This document shows positions 5,540 to 13,588 of a stretch of DNA of 16,267 bases, piece by piece; positions within the stretch are counted from its first letter, which is position 1, and every line of letters begins with the position of its first letter. The notes beneath the pieces are model-generated. The model was not told the DNA's origin and did not search any database. It saw only the letters and a list, made by a program, of their open reading frames with translations. The DNA comes from CAYVBE01 sp964448935 (lineage in GTDB: Bacteria; Planctomycetota; Brocadiia; SM23-32), in NCBI GenBank assembly GCA_964448935.1, contig CAYVBE010000082.1, positions 1-16,267 of the forward strand. The letters run 5' to 3'. Made by a program: the position numbers and the translations under genes.

Positions 5540-7786
5540 TCACGTCGGAGCGTGCTCCGTTCTGGCGATTATCTCGGACTGCAGCGCCTCGTCCAGGTTG
5601 CAGAAGTACTCGCTGTAGCCTGCCACGCGCACCAGCAGCGTTCGGTAGTCCTCCGGATGCTCCTGCGCGTCCCGCAGCGTCTCGCTGTCCACCACGGTGA
5701 ACTGTATCTCGAAACCGCCCTTGCGCATGAACTCGCGGATGAAATCCGCCACCTTGCGGCGACCCGCCTCTGTCTCGAAGATGCTTCCCGTGAAGCGGCA
5801 GTTCACCGAGAGCCCGCCCAGACCGTAGCGGTGATCCATCTGCGTCACGGAGTTGGCCATCGCGGTGGGCCCCAGGCGGTCGGCGCCGGCCTGCGGACCG
5901 ATGCACTCCGAGAGAGGCTGCCCCGCGCGGCGGCCGTCCGGGGTGGCAGCGGTGCCGAGCCCGAAGGTCTCGTGCGCCGCGCGCGGCCAGCCGCCCCAAC
6001 CGCTGAAGATGCCCGGGTGGAAGGTGCCGCCCAGGCAGGTCCGGTAACGCGCCAGCTCCCGGCGCATGAAATCGTACAGGTCCACCGCGATCGCATCAAC
6101 GCTCTCGATATCGTTCCCGTAGCTCGGGCAGCGGTTCAGCAGGTACTGCCGCAGGTCCTCGGCACCTTCGAAATCACTCAGAAGCACGTCGCGCAGCTCC
6201 GGCAGAGAGATCATCTCCTGCTCGTAGACGACCTCGCGGATGGCGCTGAGCGAGTCCACGGCGGTCACGAAACCGGCCACGATGGTGCCCCAGTAGTTGT
6301 AGCGCGCCCCGCCCGCGGCGGCGTCCTTGCCGCGCTCCAGGCAGTCCTTGATGAAACACGAGACCAGCGGACACGAGCCGTATTGTTTGATGCGGTAAGC
6401 CATCCGGATCGCCGGCTGCACGCAGTCGCGGATGGTGACCGCCAGGATATCCCGGTAGGCGTCCACGAACCCCTCGAAGGTACCCAGCGTCGCCAGGTCC
6501 ACGGCCGTCCCGCCCTCGCCGAGGGGGCGTTGCCAGTTCTCGATTGCCTCCTCGCCAACGCTCCAGAGCAGGCGCTCCTCGTCCGCCAGCATCTGCTCGC
6601 CGCCGTTCAGCGTAAGCTCCAGCGCCTTCAACGGATACAGCGGCGGCCCGCTGACCTGCACGTTGGAGGTGCCGATGGGCGTGATCTCCACGCACGTGCT
6701 GTTGATGTAGTAGCGCGCGTCCTCAGGCGCCAGTCCGGCCTCCAAAAGCCCTTCGGTGATGACCCGATCGTTGTAGATGGCCGGATGGCTGAGGCCCTTG
6801 CCGATTTTGTCCACACACTCCAGCAGCAGTTGGTCCGGCATCTCCTCGCGGTAGCAGAGCCCGATGTTGGGGTTGACCATGCCCACGCGCTCGATGGCCT
6901 CGACGAACAGGTGAGTAAGGTCGTTCAGCACCGGCTCCCCGGCGCGGTCCAGCCCGCCCAGCATGATGGTCTCGGGCCAGACCCCGTACACCTCGTTGCT
7001 GCGCAGGAATAGCTCCTCGATGAGCCGGAGCGCGAACTCGCGCGTCAGGCTGCCGGCCTCAACGTCGCGGCGGTAGCAGGGCCACAGGTAATTGTCCGGC
7101 CGCCCGGTGCAGGAGGCGTCATCGGCGACGGTGAGTGAAAACTGCACGAACCAGACGCACTGCAGCGCCTCGTAAAAATCGCGCGGCGGCCGCGCGGGGA
7201 CCCGGTCGAAAATATCCACCAGCCGGGCGAGTTCACGCTTGCGGACGGGATCGTCTTCGCGCTTTCGCCGGCCCTCCAACGCCTCGCGATACCTCTCCGC
7301 AAATCGCAGCAGTCCCCGGAGCGCGACCCGCGAGGCCGCGTAGAAGTGGTGCTTCTCGGCGTCGTCCTCCTGCGAGTAGTCCAGCGCTGCCTCGCGGCTT
7401 TCGATCTCTTCGAGCAGCCCCCGGACGCCCCGATCGAGAACCCGTTCGTAGTCCACCACGCGATGTCGGCCCGTGCCGCCGCTGCCTGGGCCGTACTTCA
7501 GCCGGGGGATGTTCCTGCGGACATACTCCATCCCCTCCTCAAGCTTCCGTTCCTCTTCCGGCGTCAGGGGCTCGAAAGAATACCGGCCGACCAGCAGTTC
7601 GTCCTCGCCGATTACAACGGGGTAGTGCTCCAGCACGTGGGCGGTCATGCGTGCCTGCCGCACGTTGTGAACCGGCTCGTCCTCGCTCTCCCGGAAGCCG
7701 CGGCAGCGCAAAAGCTGCCCTCGGGCGTGACAGCGGGCCTCGGCCCGTTCCAGGGCACGCTTCTTTCGGGTTTCGAGGTCAGTCAC
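5540..7786 (-). CDS. Glycyl radical enzyme, PFL/dehydratase-lyase type, unknown substrate (748 aa)
   Basis: A full-length member of the pyruvate formate-lyase / glycyl radical enzyme family. The N-terminal PFL-like barrel (about 1-600) has an RPDNYLWPCYRRD stretch (229-241) like the GRxDQYLYPYY of relatives. The catalytic cysteine is C365 within NSTCVEITPIG. The C365-x-E367 pair is seen in glycyl radical eliminases and lyases (diol dehydratases, choline lyase), while PFL itself has CC. The glycine-radical loop is RVAGYSEYF near the end, with G723 as the radical site. The start is GTG at 7786, with a GAGG about 9 bases upstream. It sits 28 bp behind the glycosidase and 25 bp before the sulfatase. 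No radical-SAM activase is encoded in the window, although known members need one. The reaction could be dehydration, C-C cleavage or C-S cleavage; the substrate cannot be decided from sequence alone. Confidence 0.95.
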   Translation of the reverse strand: MTDLETRKKRALERAEARCHARGQLLRCRGFRESEDEPVHNVRQARMTAHVLEHYPVVIGEDELLVGRYSFEPLTPEEERKLEEGMEYVRRNIPRLKYGPGSGGTGRHRVVDYERVLDRGVRGLLEEIESREAALDYSQEDDAEKHHFYAASRVALRGLLRFAERYREALEGRRKREDDPVRKRELARLVDIFDRVPARPPRDFYEALQCVWFVQFSLTVADDASCTGRPDNYLWPCYRRDVEAGSLTREFALRLIEELFLRSNEVYGVWPETIMLGGLDRAGEPVLNDLTHLFVEAIERVGMVNPNIGLCYREEMPDQLLLECVDKIGKGLSHPAIYNDRVITEGLLEAGLAPEDARYYINSTCVEITPIGTSNVQVSGPPLYPLKALELTLNGGEQMLADEERLLWSVGEEAIENWQRPLGEGGTAVDLATLGTFEGFVDAYRDILAVTIRDCVQPAIRMAYRIKQYGSCPLVSCFIKDCLERGKDAAAGGARYNYWGTIVAGFVTAVDSLSAIREVVYEQEMISLPELRDVLLSDFEGAEDLRQYLLNRCPSYGNDIESVDAIAVDLYDFMRRELARYRTCLGGTFHPGIFSGWGGWPRAAHETFGLGTAATPDGRRAGQPLSECIGPQAGADRLGPTAMANSVTQMDHRYGLGGLSVNCRFTGSIFETEAGRRKVADFIREFMRKGGFEIQFTVVDSETLRDAQEHPEDYRTLLVRVAGYSEYFCNLDEALQSEIIARTEHAPT

Positions 7787-7814
7787 CTGGTGTTGCCTCA
7801 GCTTGAGTTCTCGG

Positions 7815-10292
7815 TCACTCCAGGCGGGCAGTCACGGTGTGGGCGCCCAGGCCGGTCAGGGGCGCGCGCAGGTATCGGCTGCCCTCTACCTCCGCGATCT
7901 CTGGATCCGGCACGTCCTCGCCGTCCACGGTCACGCACGTCGGCTCGGCGCCCTCCGGCAGCAGGATCTCCAACTCGGTCTCCGTGCCGTTGCCGGCGAT
8001 TTCCATGCTGAGAAGCCCTTCCTCGTCGTCCAGGCTGTAGGTGTAGCGAACATAGCCGCCCGAGGCGGGATACTTTGCGCACGCCGTTGCCCGCTCCACG
8101 CCGGCCGCCGCCCACCGGGGGCTGAGCCGCGCGCGCTCGTAGGCTTTGGTCTCATCCACGATGCCGGCCAGCCCTTCGATCAGCGCATACACCAGCGCCG
8201 CCGCGCCCCACATGTCCGGGATGCCGTAGCTGACGATGGAGACCGGGAAGTAGCGCTCGGCGTCCGAGAGCGTGATGCCGGCGACGAGCCAGATGGCGCC
8301 GGTCTCGGCGGCGGTGAAGGTGATGCTCTCGATCTCGCGGTCCGGCTCGGGGTTCTCCCAGCCGTAGACGAACAGGCCGACGTTGTCGAACTTGCGGTTC
8401 GGCCCCTGCCAGCCGATTCGATAGGGTCCCTCGCGCTGGATGCGCCCCTGGACCTCGTCCGGCGCGGGCATGAACCAGCTTTCGATCTCCCGGCCCGTGT
8501 GGATGTACTGCGTCTCGTGGGAGCCATCGGCGTAGCGCACGGTCATCCAGCCCATCAGCCCGCCGCCCTGGGCACCGTGAAGCAGATAGACGGTCCGCGC
8601 CATTGCGCCTATCTGAACGGTCTCCTCCGCCTTGTAGTCGGGGTCCGAGGATATGCCGAGCACCGCGCGGCGGTCGTTCTCCGCCGGATCAATGACCCGG
8701 AAGTCCACCCCGGCAAAGGTCTGCCGACCGGTGGGCAGGTTGCACATGTCGTTCTCCGGATCGCCGGCCCATCCGGGCACACCCTCCGCCCCGTCGCCGT
8801 GCAGGTCCACGTTGACCACCTCCGCCAGGCCCACGGGCGTGAACGTCACGTTCTCCGGAGGATCGGGCAGCTTGCCCTTGAAGGTGTTGTGCAGGTATCC
8901 GCCCAGCCGCTCCCCGAGTTCGATAACGCGACCCAGGACATCCACGGCGTAGTCCTCGTAGCCGTGCTCGAAGGCGCCGTGGGCCAGCTCGCCCGCGCAG
9001 ATGGTGCTGACGCCGCCGTTCATGTAGTTCCAGTCGGTGTGCCGGCTAAAGCCCTTCTCGAACGGAGGATAGCAGTTGTACCACTCGCCCGCGCTGCTCT
9101 CGGGCATCTCCTCGCGGATGCGCAGGTAGGTCTCGATAATCGCCACGCACTGCTGGTGGTCAATGCGGCGGTTCAGGGCGTAGGCATTCGAGAGCGTCAC
9201 CTGCCGGTCGGTCGGCGTGTCGCCCAGATCGCGCTCCGCGTCGGGGTTCTCGGGGACCATGTGGGTGTAAAACTCGCCGTTCCAGGACAGGTCGTCCAAC
9301 CTATCCTTCAGCGCCCGGCCGAGGTTGCGGAATTCCTCCGCCTCCCGCTCCCGACCGGCCACTTCCAGCATCTCCGCCAGGTAACGGCAGGAGACCGACA
9401 TGCCGGTGTTGTCGCCGTGAAAGACGTTGAACTCCGTCTTGCCGGGCAGCACGCGCATGACGCTGCCGCTGCGCCTGACGTCGTCCTTGCTCTGAAAGTC
9501 CCAGGTGTCTATGGTGTAACCGCGCTTGAGGAGCTGATACTTCTTGCTCCACCGGTAGATGTCGCTGGTGGAGTAGCGCACCGCGCGGATGGCGCTGTCC
9601 AGCAGTCCTTCCATCCACTCGTCGTCGCCGCACGCTTTCCAGGTGTAGTAGAGCCCTTCGATGTAGAGGAACTCCACGTCGTTCTCCACCGGCACGCGCT
9701 GCCAGCGGCGGGTGGGGTTGCCGGGTATCTTGCGTACGAAATCGCCGTAGGCGAACTCGTGGTCGCGCCAGAACTGCAGGTAGGAATGCGCCATTTCCTT
9801 GCACTTGTCCCAGATCATGCCGTCTTCGCGCTGGGAATCGGCGTACAGCTCGATGCCGGTCTTCAGGTCGTCGTCCCAGTACTTCATCCCCTTCAGCGCG
9901 TGGACGTGGTCGCGCAGCCAGGAGACATAGTACTTGTAGCGCTTGCCCTCGATGCGCAGGTACTTCGTGTAACCGGACGTCCAGTGCTGGAACATGGTGT
10001 CGTAGAGCATGTCGAGCAGGCGCGCGAAGCGGCCGTTCTCGTCGGTGAGTTCGGTCTCGCAGTCCACCTTGAAGCTGGTGCGGCCCAGCACACTACCCTG
10101 GTCGTCAAGGTAAAGCACCACGTGCGTGCCCAGGCTGCCGGACACCTGGAACGGCACCTCCCGACCCGCCGGCATGCGGGCATACTCCCGCCCCTCGCCG
10201 TCCCACACCACAAAGGTGCCTTCTTCCTCCGCGCTGACGCGCACGGTTTCCAGCGGCCTGCAGGTTCGTCTCGGTTTCTGAACCGACAACAT
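7815..10292 (-). CDS. Six-hairpin (alpha/alpha)6 glycosidase-like protein with inserted beta domain (825 aa)
   Basis: A large predicted glycoside hydrolase of the six-hairpin clan. Domains by eye: an N-terminal beta sandwich (about 1-80); a helical toroid (about 85-470) containing SWLRDHVHALKG (124-135), GYTIDTWDFQSKDD (258-271) and WNYMNGGVST (421-430); a beta-rich insertion (about 480-690, with YLLHGAQGGGLMGWMTVRYA); a last toroid helix (MWGAAALVYALIEGL); and a C-terminal beta domain. D128, D262 and D265 are candidate acidic active-site residues, but no exact GH family is certain. No signal peptide is seen, so it probably acts in the cytoplasm on an imported oligosaccharide or glycoside. 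The ATG at 10292 is preferred over an upstream TTG (10328) because GGGAG lies 8 bases before it and the TTG would overlap the preceding gene. It is the second gene of the operon. Confidence 0.85.
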   Translation of the reverse strand: MLSVQKPRRTCRPLETVRVSAEEEGTFVVWDGEGREYARMPAGREVPFQVSGSLGTHVVLYLDDQGSVLGRTSFKVDCETELTDENGRFARLLDMLYDTMFQHWTSGYTKYLRIEGKRYKYYVSWLRDHVHALKGMKYWDDDLKTGIELYADSQREDGMIWDKCKEMAHSYLQFWRDHEFAYGDFVRKIPGNPTRRWQRVPVENDVEFLYIEGLYYTWKACGDDEWMEGLLDSAIRAVRYSTSDIYRWSKKYQLLKRGYTIDTWDFQSKDDVRRSGSVMRVLPGKTEFNVFHGDNTGMSVSCRYLAEMLEVAGREREAEEFRNLGRALKDRLDDLSWNGEFYTHMVPENPDAERDLGDTPTDRQVTLSNAYALNRRIDHQQCVAIIETYLRIREEMPESSAGEWYNCYPPFEKGFSRHTDWNYMNGGVSTICAGELAHGAFEHGYEDYAVDVLGRVIELGERLGGYLHNTFKGKLPDPPENVTFTPVGLAEVVNVDLHGDGAEGVPGWAGDPENDMCNLPTGRQTFAGVDFRVIDPAENDRRAVLGISSDPDYKAEETVQIGAMARTVYLLHGAQGGGLMGWMTVRYADGSHETQYIHTGREIESWFMPAPDEVQGRIQREGPYRIGWQGPNRKFDNVGLFVYGWENPEPDREIESITFTAAETGAIWLVAGITLSDAERYFPVSIVSYGIPDMWGAAALVYALIEGLAGIVDETKAYERARLSPRWAAAGVERATACAKYPASGGYVRYTYSLDDEEGLLSMEIAGNGTETELEILLPEGAEPTCVTVDGEDVPDPEIAEVEGSRYLRAPLTGLGAHTVTARLE

Positions 10293-10324
10293 GGTGGTGC
10301 TCCCTCGGTGCAAACGGAGATGTG

Positions 10325-11185
10325 TCAACGCTGCGCGGCGCGGAACTGCTCTTTTACGAACGCCAGCCCGTACCGCATGAATGCCTCTTCGGATTCGTAG
10401 AACGGTCGCCAGCAGGAGACGGCGCGGCGTATGGCGCGGTTCTCCTGGTTAAAGGTCTCCAGCACGACCCAGTGGTCGTAATTCGCCTCCCGGACGGCGT
10501 CGGACACCTCCTGCCAGCGCACCTGACCGCTGCCGGGTGTGCCGCGGTCGTTCTCGCTGGCATGGAAGTGAACCAGCGCGTCGGCCTCTGCAGCAAGCCG
10601 GACCGCGCGGGCGGAGTCCTTCTCCTCGATGTGCATGTGGAAGGTGTCCAGCAGGAGCCCCGCGCCGGGGCTGCCGATGGCGCGAACGAAGCCGATGCCG
10701 TCCAGCGCGGTGTTCAGAAAGTCCGTCTCGAACCGGTTCAGCGGCTCGATGGCCAGCCTGACGCCCTCTTGCCATGCAAACTCCGCCAGCGGGCGCAACG
10801 CGTCCGCGGTCCGGGCCCGCTGCTCCTCCACGGGCACGCGTCCGCCGACGTCGCCCAGAGCCTTATAGAACGGTCCGCAGAAGACCGGCGCCCCAAGCTC
10901 CGACGCCGCGCGGATGCCCTCCCGCAGATACCGCCCCGCCACCTCGCGACGCGATGTGTCGTTCCCGTAGAACCGCGCGCCCTTCGGCATGGCGCCCGAG
11001 GCGGTGAGCTGAAGCTCATACCTTTCGGCGAAACCGCGAATCATGTCGGTGTTCAGAGAACCGGCGTCGAAGATGGCCACCTCCACGCCGTCGAACCCAA
11101 TCTCCTTGATCCGCCCGAACCATGTGCGCAGCATCTCCCGGTCCACCGTATCCCCGAACAGCATCAGATTGACGCCGAAAAGCAT
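10325..11185 (-). CDS. Sugar epimerase, D-tagatose/D-psicose 3-epimerase-like (286 aa)
   Basis: A TIM-barrel xylose-isomerase-like protein with the ketose 3-epimerase signature. IEPLNRFETD (146-155) gives E147, LLLDTFHMHIEE (177-188) gives D180 and H183, HASENDRG (208-215) gives H208 and R214, and VLETF (241-245) gives E243. The two glutamates, the aspartate and H208 would bind the divalent metal, and E147 and E243 are the likely proton-exchange acids at C3. It probably interconverts C3 epimers of a ketose or a related keto sugar. The ATG at 11185 is chosen because the barrel starts there and GAGGGG lies 7 bases upstream. It is the first gene of the four-gene unit, and its stop lies 32 bp before the glycosidase ATG. 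The exact ketose is unknown. Confidence 0.9.
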   Translation of the reverse strand: MLFGVNLMLFGDTVDREMLRTWFGRIKEIGFDGVEVAIFDAGSLNTDMIRGFAERYELQLTASGAMPKGARFYGNDTSRREVAGRYLREGIRAASELGAPVFCGPFYKALGDVGGRVPVEEQRARTADALRPLAEFAWQEGVRLAIEPLNRFETDFLNTALDGIGFVRAIGSPGAGLLLDTFHMHIEEKDSARAVRLAAEADALVHFHASENDRGTPGSGQVRWQEVSDAVREANYDHWVVLETFNQENRAIRRAVSCWRPFYESEEAFMRYGLAFVKEQFRAAQR

Positions 11186-11228
11186 GTTGTTTCCCCTCGC
11201 ATGCGTCGCTGTGGTCCGCAGGATGCTC

Positions 11229-11257
11229 AATGTATCAGGCCCGCCGTCCGAGGGCAA
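11229..11257 (-). promoter_or_regulatory. Predicted promoter of the epimerase-glycosidase-GRE-sulfatase operon
   Basis: On the minus strand TTGCCC (11257-11252) and TACATT (11234-11229) are 17 bases apart, each matching 4 of 6 consensus positions. The start site would be about 40 bases before the epimerase ATG. The region 11186-11339 separates two divergent units, so co-regulation from this 154-bp stretch is possible. No clear operator is seen. Confidence 0.4.
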
Positions 11258-11269
11258 CGGCGCGAACGC

Positions 11270-11298
11270 TTTGCATCCCGCCCGGCAACGGGTATCAT
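11270..11298 (+). promoter_or_regulatory. Predicted promoter of the UROD-like/oxidoreductase unit
   Basis: TTTGCA (11270-11275) and TATCAT (11293-11298) are 17 bases apart, matching 4 of 6 and 5 of 6 consensus positions. The start site would be near 11305, about 35 bases before the ATG at 11340. It lies back to back with the predicted minus-strand promoter at 11229-11257. Confidence 0.45.
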
Positions 11299-11339
11299 GG
11301 GCGCTCGACCGCGCATCCACAGCCGGGGAGAAAGCCTCG

Positions 11340-12428
11340 ATGGCAATGACCAGCCGGGAACGCATTCTGACCACCTTCGAACACCGGGAACCCGACCGTG
11401 TGCCCAGCTTCATCTGGATCAACGACGAGGCCATGGAACGGGTTGTCGAGCACCTGGGCGTACAGGACTCCGCCGAAGCCCACCGGCGCCTGCGCATAGA
11501 CCGCTGGGACGCAGTGGGGCTCGATAGCAACCGCCCTCCCGAAGTCCAGGAGCAGATTGAGGCCCTGGTGCCGGATCAATACAAGGACGACGAACGGTTC
11601 AAAGTCCAGCGGTCCGGGCGCGTCGTCCGCGTGCACGAAGGCTCCCACTACCTGGACGATCCCGTCTGGCTGCCGCTCGCCGAGGCGGAAGGGCCCGAGG
11701 ACCTGGAACCCTACCCCCTGCCCCGGCCGGAGTGGGTCTCCATGCCGGAGGAGCTGCCCGCACAAGTGCGCTCGCTGCAGGACGACGGCGCGCTGGTGAT
11801 GGGCCACCTGGAGCAGCCGTTCAAGAGCGCCTGGCTGCTGCGCGGAATGGATGACGTGCTGATGGACTACGCCATCCGGCCGGAGCTGCTGGACGCGCTC
11901 TACGACTGCTTCTACGGCGTCGCCGCGCGGCGCGGGGAGTTGTTCGCACAGGCCGGCGTGGACCTGATCCAGATCACCGGCGACCTGGCCATGCAGGACC
12001 GCATGATCATGTCGCCGGACGCCTGGCGGCGCTTCGACCGGGAGCGACTCCGCGAGGTGGTCTCACGGGTCAAAGCGGCCAATCCCGATAGCCGCGTGAT
12101 GATGCACACCGACGGGGACTGCCGGGCCATCGTGGACGACCTGATTGACTGCGGCCTGGAGGTGCTGAACCCCATCCAGCCCGAGTGCATGGACCCCGTG
12201 GAGTTCAAGCAGCGCTGGGGCGACCGGCTGGTCATGCACGGCTGCGTCAGCCTGCAGCGGAGCCTGCCCTTCGGCGAGCCGGCGGACGTGGACCGCGAGA
12301 TCAAGCACCTGATAGACCGGTGCGGCACCGGCGGCGGCCTCTGCCTGGGACCCTCCAACGTGATTTTCAAAGAGATCCCGCCCGAGAACGTGGTGGCGCT
12401 CTACGACGCCGTGCAGCGGCATTCCTGA
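11340..12428 (+). CDS. Uroporphyrinogen decarboxylase-like (UROD/MtaA superfamily) protein (362 aa)
   Basis: A TIM-barrel protein of the UROD superfamily, which also includes the corrinoid methyltransferases MtaA and CmuA. Family features are RERILTTFEHREPDRVP (6-22) at the N-terminus, DLIQITGDLAMQD (208-220), VMMHTDGD (253-260), NPIQPECMDP (277-286), LVMHGCVSLQ (297-306) and GGGLCLGPSN (331-340) followed by IPPEN. Such proteins are common in sugar-catabolic clusters of planctomycete-like bacteria and are unlikely to make haem; the true reaction is unknown. Methyl transfer is one idea, and H256 and nearby acidic residues could bind a metal. The start at 11340 (MAMTSRER) follows a GGGGAG; ATG 11346 is an alternative. 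It is the first gene of a plus-strand pair, with the next gene 63 bp downstream. Confidence 0.88.
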   Translation: MAMTSRERILTTFEHREPDRVPSFIWINDEAMERVVEHLGVQDSAEAHRRLRIDRWDAVGLDSNRPPEVQEQIEALVPDQYKDDERFKVQRSGRVVRVHEGSHYLDDPVWLPLAEAEGPEDLEPYPLPRPEWVSMPEELPAQVRSLQDDGALVMGHLEQPFKSAWLLRGMDDVLMDYAIRPELLDALYDCFYGVAARRGELFAQAGVDLIQITGDLAMQDRMIMSPDAWRRFDRERLREVVSRVKAANPDSRVMMHTDGDCRAIVDDLIDCGLEVLNPIQPECMDPVEFKQRWGDRLVMHGCVSLQRSLPFGEPADVDREIKHLIDRCGTGGGLCLGPSNVIFKEIPPENVVALYDAVQRHS

Positions 12429-12491
12429 AACCGCGTCACCCGGCTTTCGACAAAAGGACCTCAATCAACAGTTCTACGGAGACAGCCAGAC

Positions 12492-13583
12492 ATGGACGAA
12501 GTGCGACTCGGAGTTGTGGGAATGGGAATCGGCCGGCCGAACGCGAAGGCCATCGAGCGGAACCCCAGGGGGCGCGTCGTGGCGCTCTGCGACCTGGTGG
12601 AAGAACGCATGGACGACTTCGCTGAGGACCTGGAGGAGCCGGTCAAGCAGTACACCGACTACGAGGAGATGTGCGCCGATCCGGAGGTGGACGCCGTCTT
12701 CATCGGCACGCCCAACCAGCTCCACGTGCCGGTGGCCATGGCCGCGGTCAGGAACGGCAAGCACGTGCTGGTCACCAAGCCGCTGTCCGACCGGCTGGAG
12801 CCGGCATGCGAGCTGGTGGAGGCCGCCGAGGAGGCCGACGTGGTGAACATGATGTCCCTGAGCACCCGCTTCAGCGGCGACGTGCAGTTCCTGGGCGCGG
12901 CGGCTCGGGACGGCGAGTTCGGGGAACTCTATTACGGACGCGCTCGCAGCGTCCGGCGCTCGGGCATCCCCTACTGGAACCTGGGATTCCTCCAGGAGGG
13001 CGGCGGGGCCTTCCGCGACATGGGGGTCCACGTGCTGGACGCGGCGTGGTGGATCATCGGCTGCCCGAGGCCGGTCTCGGCCTTCGCGGTGGCCGGCGCC
13101 AAATTCGGTCCGCGCGGTGAGGGTTACTGGCACTACACCACCCCGAAAGAAGAAATCTACAGCCAGTATGCAGCCGACGACTACGGCTGCGGGCTGATCC
13201 GGTTCGAGAACGGCGCCGCGCTGCAGGTGGAGAGCTTCTGGGCCAGCCACCAGCCGGGCGAGCTCCAGGTGGAGCTGTTCGGCACCGAAGCCGGCGCGCA
13301 GCTCAGGCCGCTCACCATCTACCGCACCGTCAACGGCGCGCCCGAGGACGCCACGGTGGACATCCCCACGGTCAAACCCGGCGGCCCGGTCACCGAAGAT
13401 GACCGGGAACCGCTCCGCTACCTGCCCGGTTGGGACGCTATCGCCGCGCACTTCATCGAGTGCATCCTCGACGGGGAGGAATGCCAGGCCCCGGTGCGCC
13501 ACGGCATGATCGTCCAGGCCATGCTGGAAGCCATCCTCGAAAGCGGCGAAAAGGGCGAAGAGGTGGCGGTGGCGCTGGACTGA
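12492..13583 (+). CDS. Gfo/Idh/MocA family oxidoreductase, TKP variant (363 aa)
   Basis: A predicted NAD(P)-dependent sugar or cyclitol dehydrogenase. The Rossmann segment RLGVVGMGIGRPNAKAI (5-21) opens the protein, VFIGTPNQLHVPVA (69-82) follows, and the substrate domain contains GGAFRDMGVH (171-180) with D176 and H180. The usual EKP motif reads TKP here (HVLVTKP, 91-97): lysine K96 is kept but the glutamate is replaced by threonine. It shares the RRSGIPYWN-type stretch (155-163) with the oxidoreductase at 350-1393 (RRLGIPNWG), so the two are distant paralogues. A GGAG lies 9 bases before the ATG. It probably shares the transcript of the UROD-like gene. It ends 5 bp before the stop of the convergent epimerase gene. 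Confidence 0.93.
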   Translation: MDEVRLGVVGMGIGRPNAKAIERNPRGRVVALCDLVEERMDDFAEDLEEPVKQYTDYEEMCADPEVDAVFIGTPNQLHVPVAMAAVRNGKHVLVTKPLSDRLEPACELVEAAEEADVVNMMSLSTRFSGDVQFLGAAARDGEFGELYYGRARSVRRSGIPYWNLGFLQEGGGAFRDMGVHVLDAAWWIIGCPRPVSAFAVAGAKFGPRGEGYWHYTTPKEEIYSQYAADDYGCGLIRFENGAALQVESFWASHQPGELQVELFGTEAGAQLRPLTIYRTVNGAPEDATVDIPTVKPGGPVTEDDREPLRYLPGWDAIAAHFIECILDGEECQAPVRHGMIVQAMLEAILESGEKGEEVAVALD

Positions 13584-13588
13584 CGGCC

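Noticed and set aside
5360..7012. 550-codon open frame on the plus strand
   Set aside because: Antisense shadow of the glycyl radical enzyme, crossing into the sulfatase gene; no recognisable domain.
7803..10400. 865-codon open frame on the plus strand
   Set aside because: It is the antisense shadow of the glycosidase gene in high-GC DNA. Its sequence is rich in V, A, H, G and R and shows no domain, while the minus-strand frame has clear family motifs.
11186..11530. Longer N-terminus for the D-tagatose 3-epimerase-like protein
   Set aside because: It would run into the divergent UROD-like gene and its promoter region. The TIM barrel and the GAGGGG site fit the ATG at 11185.
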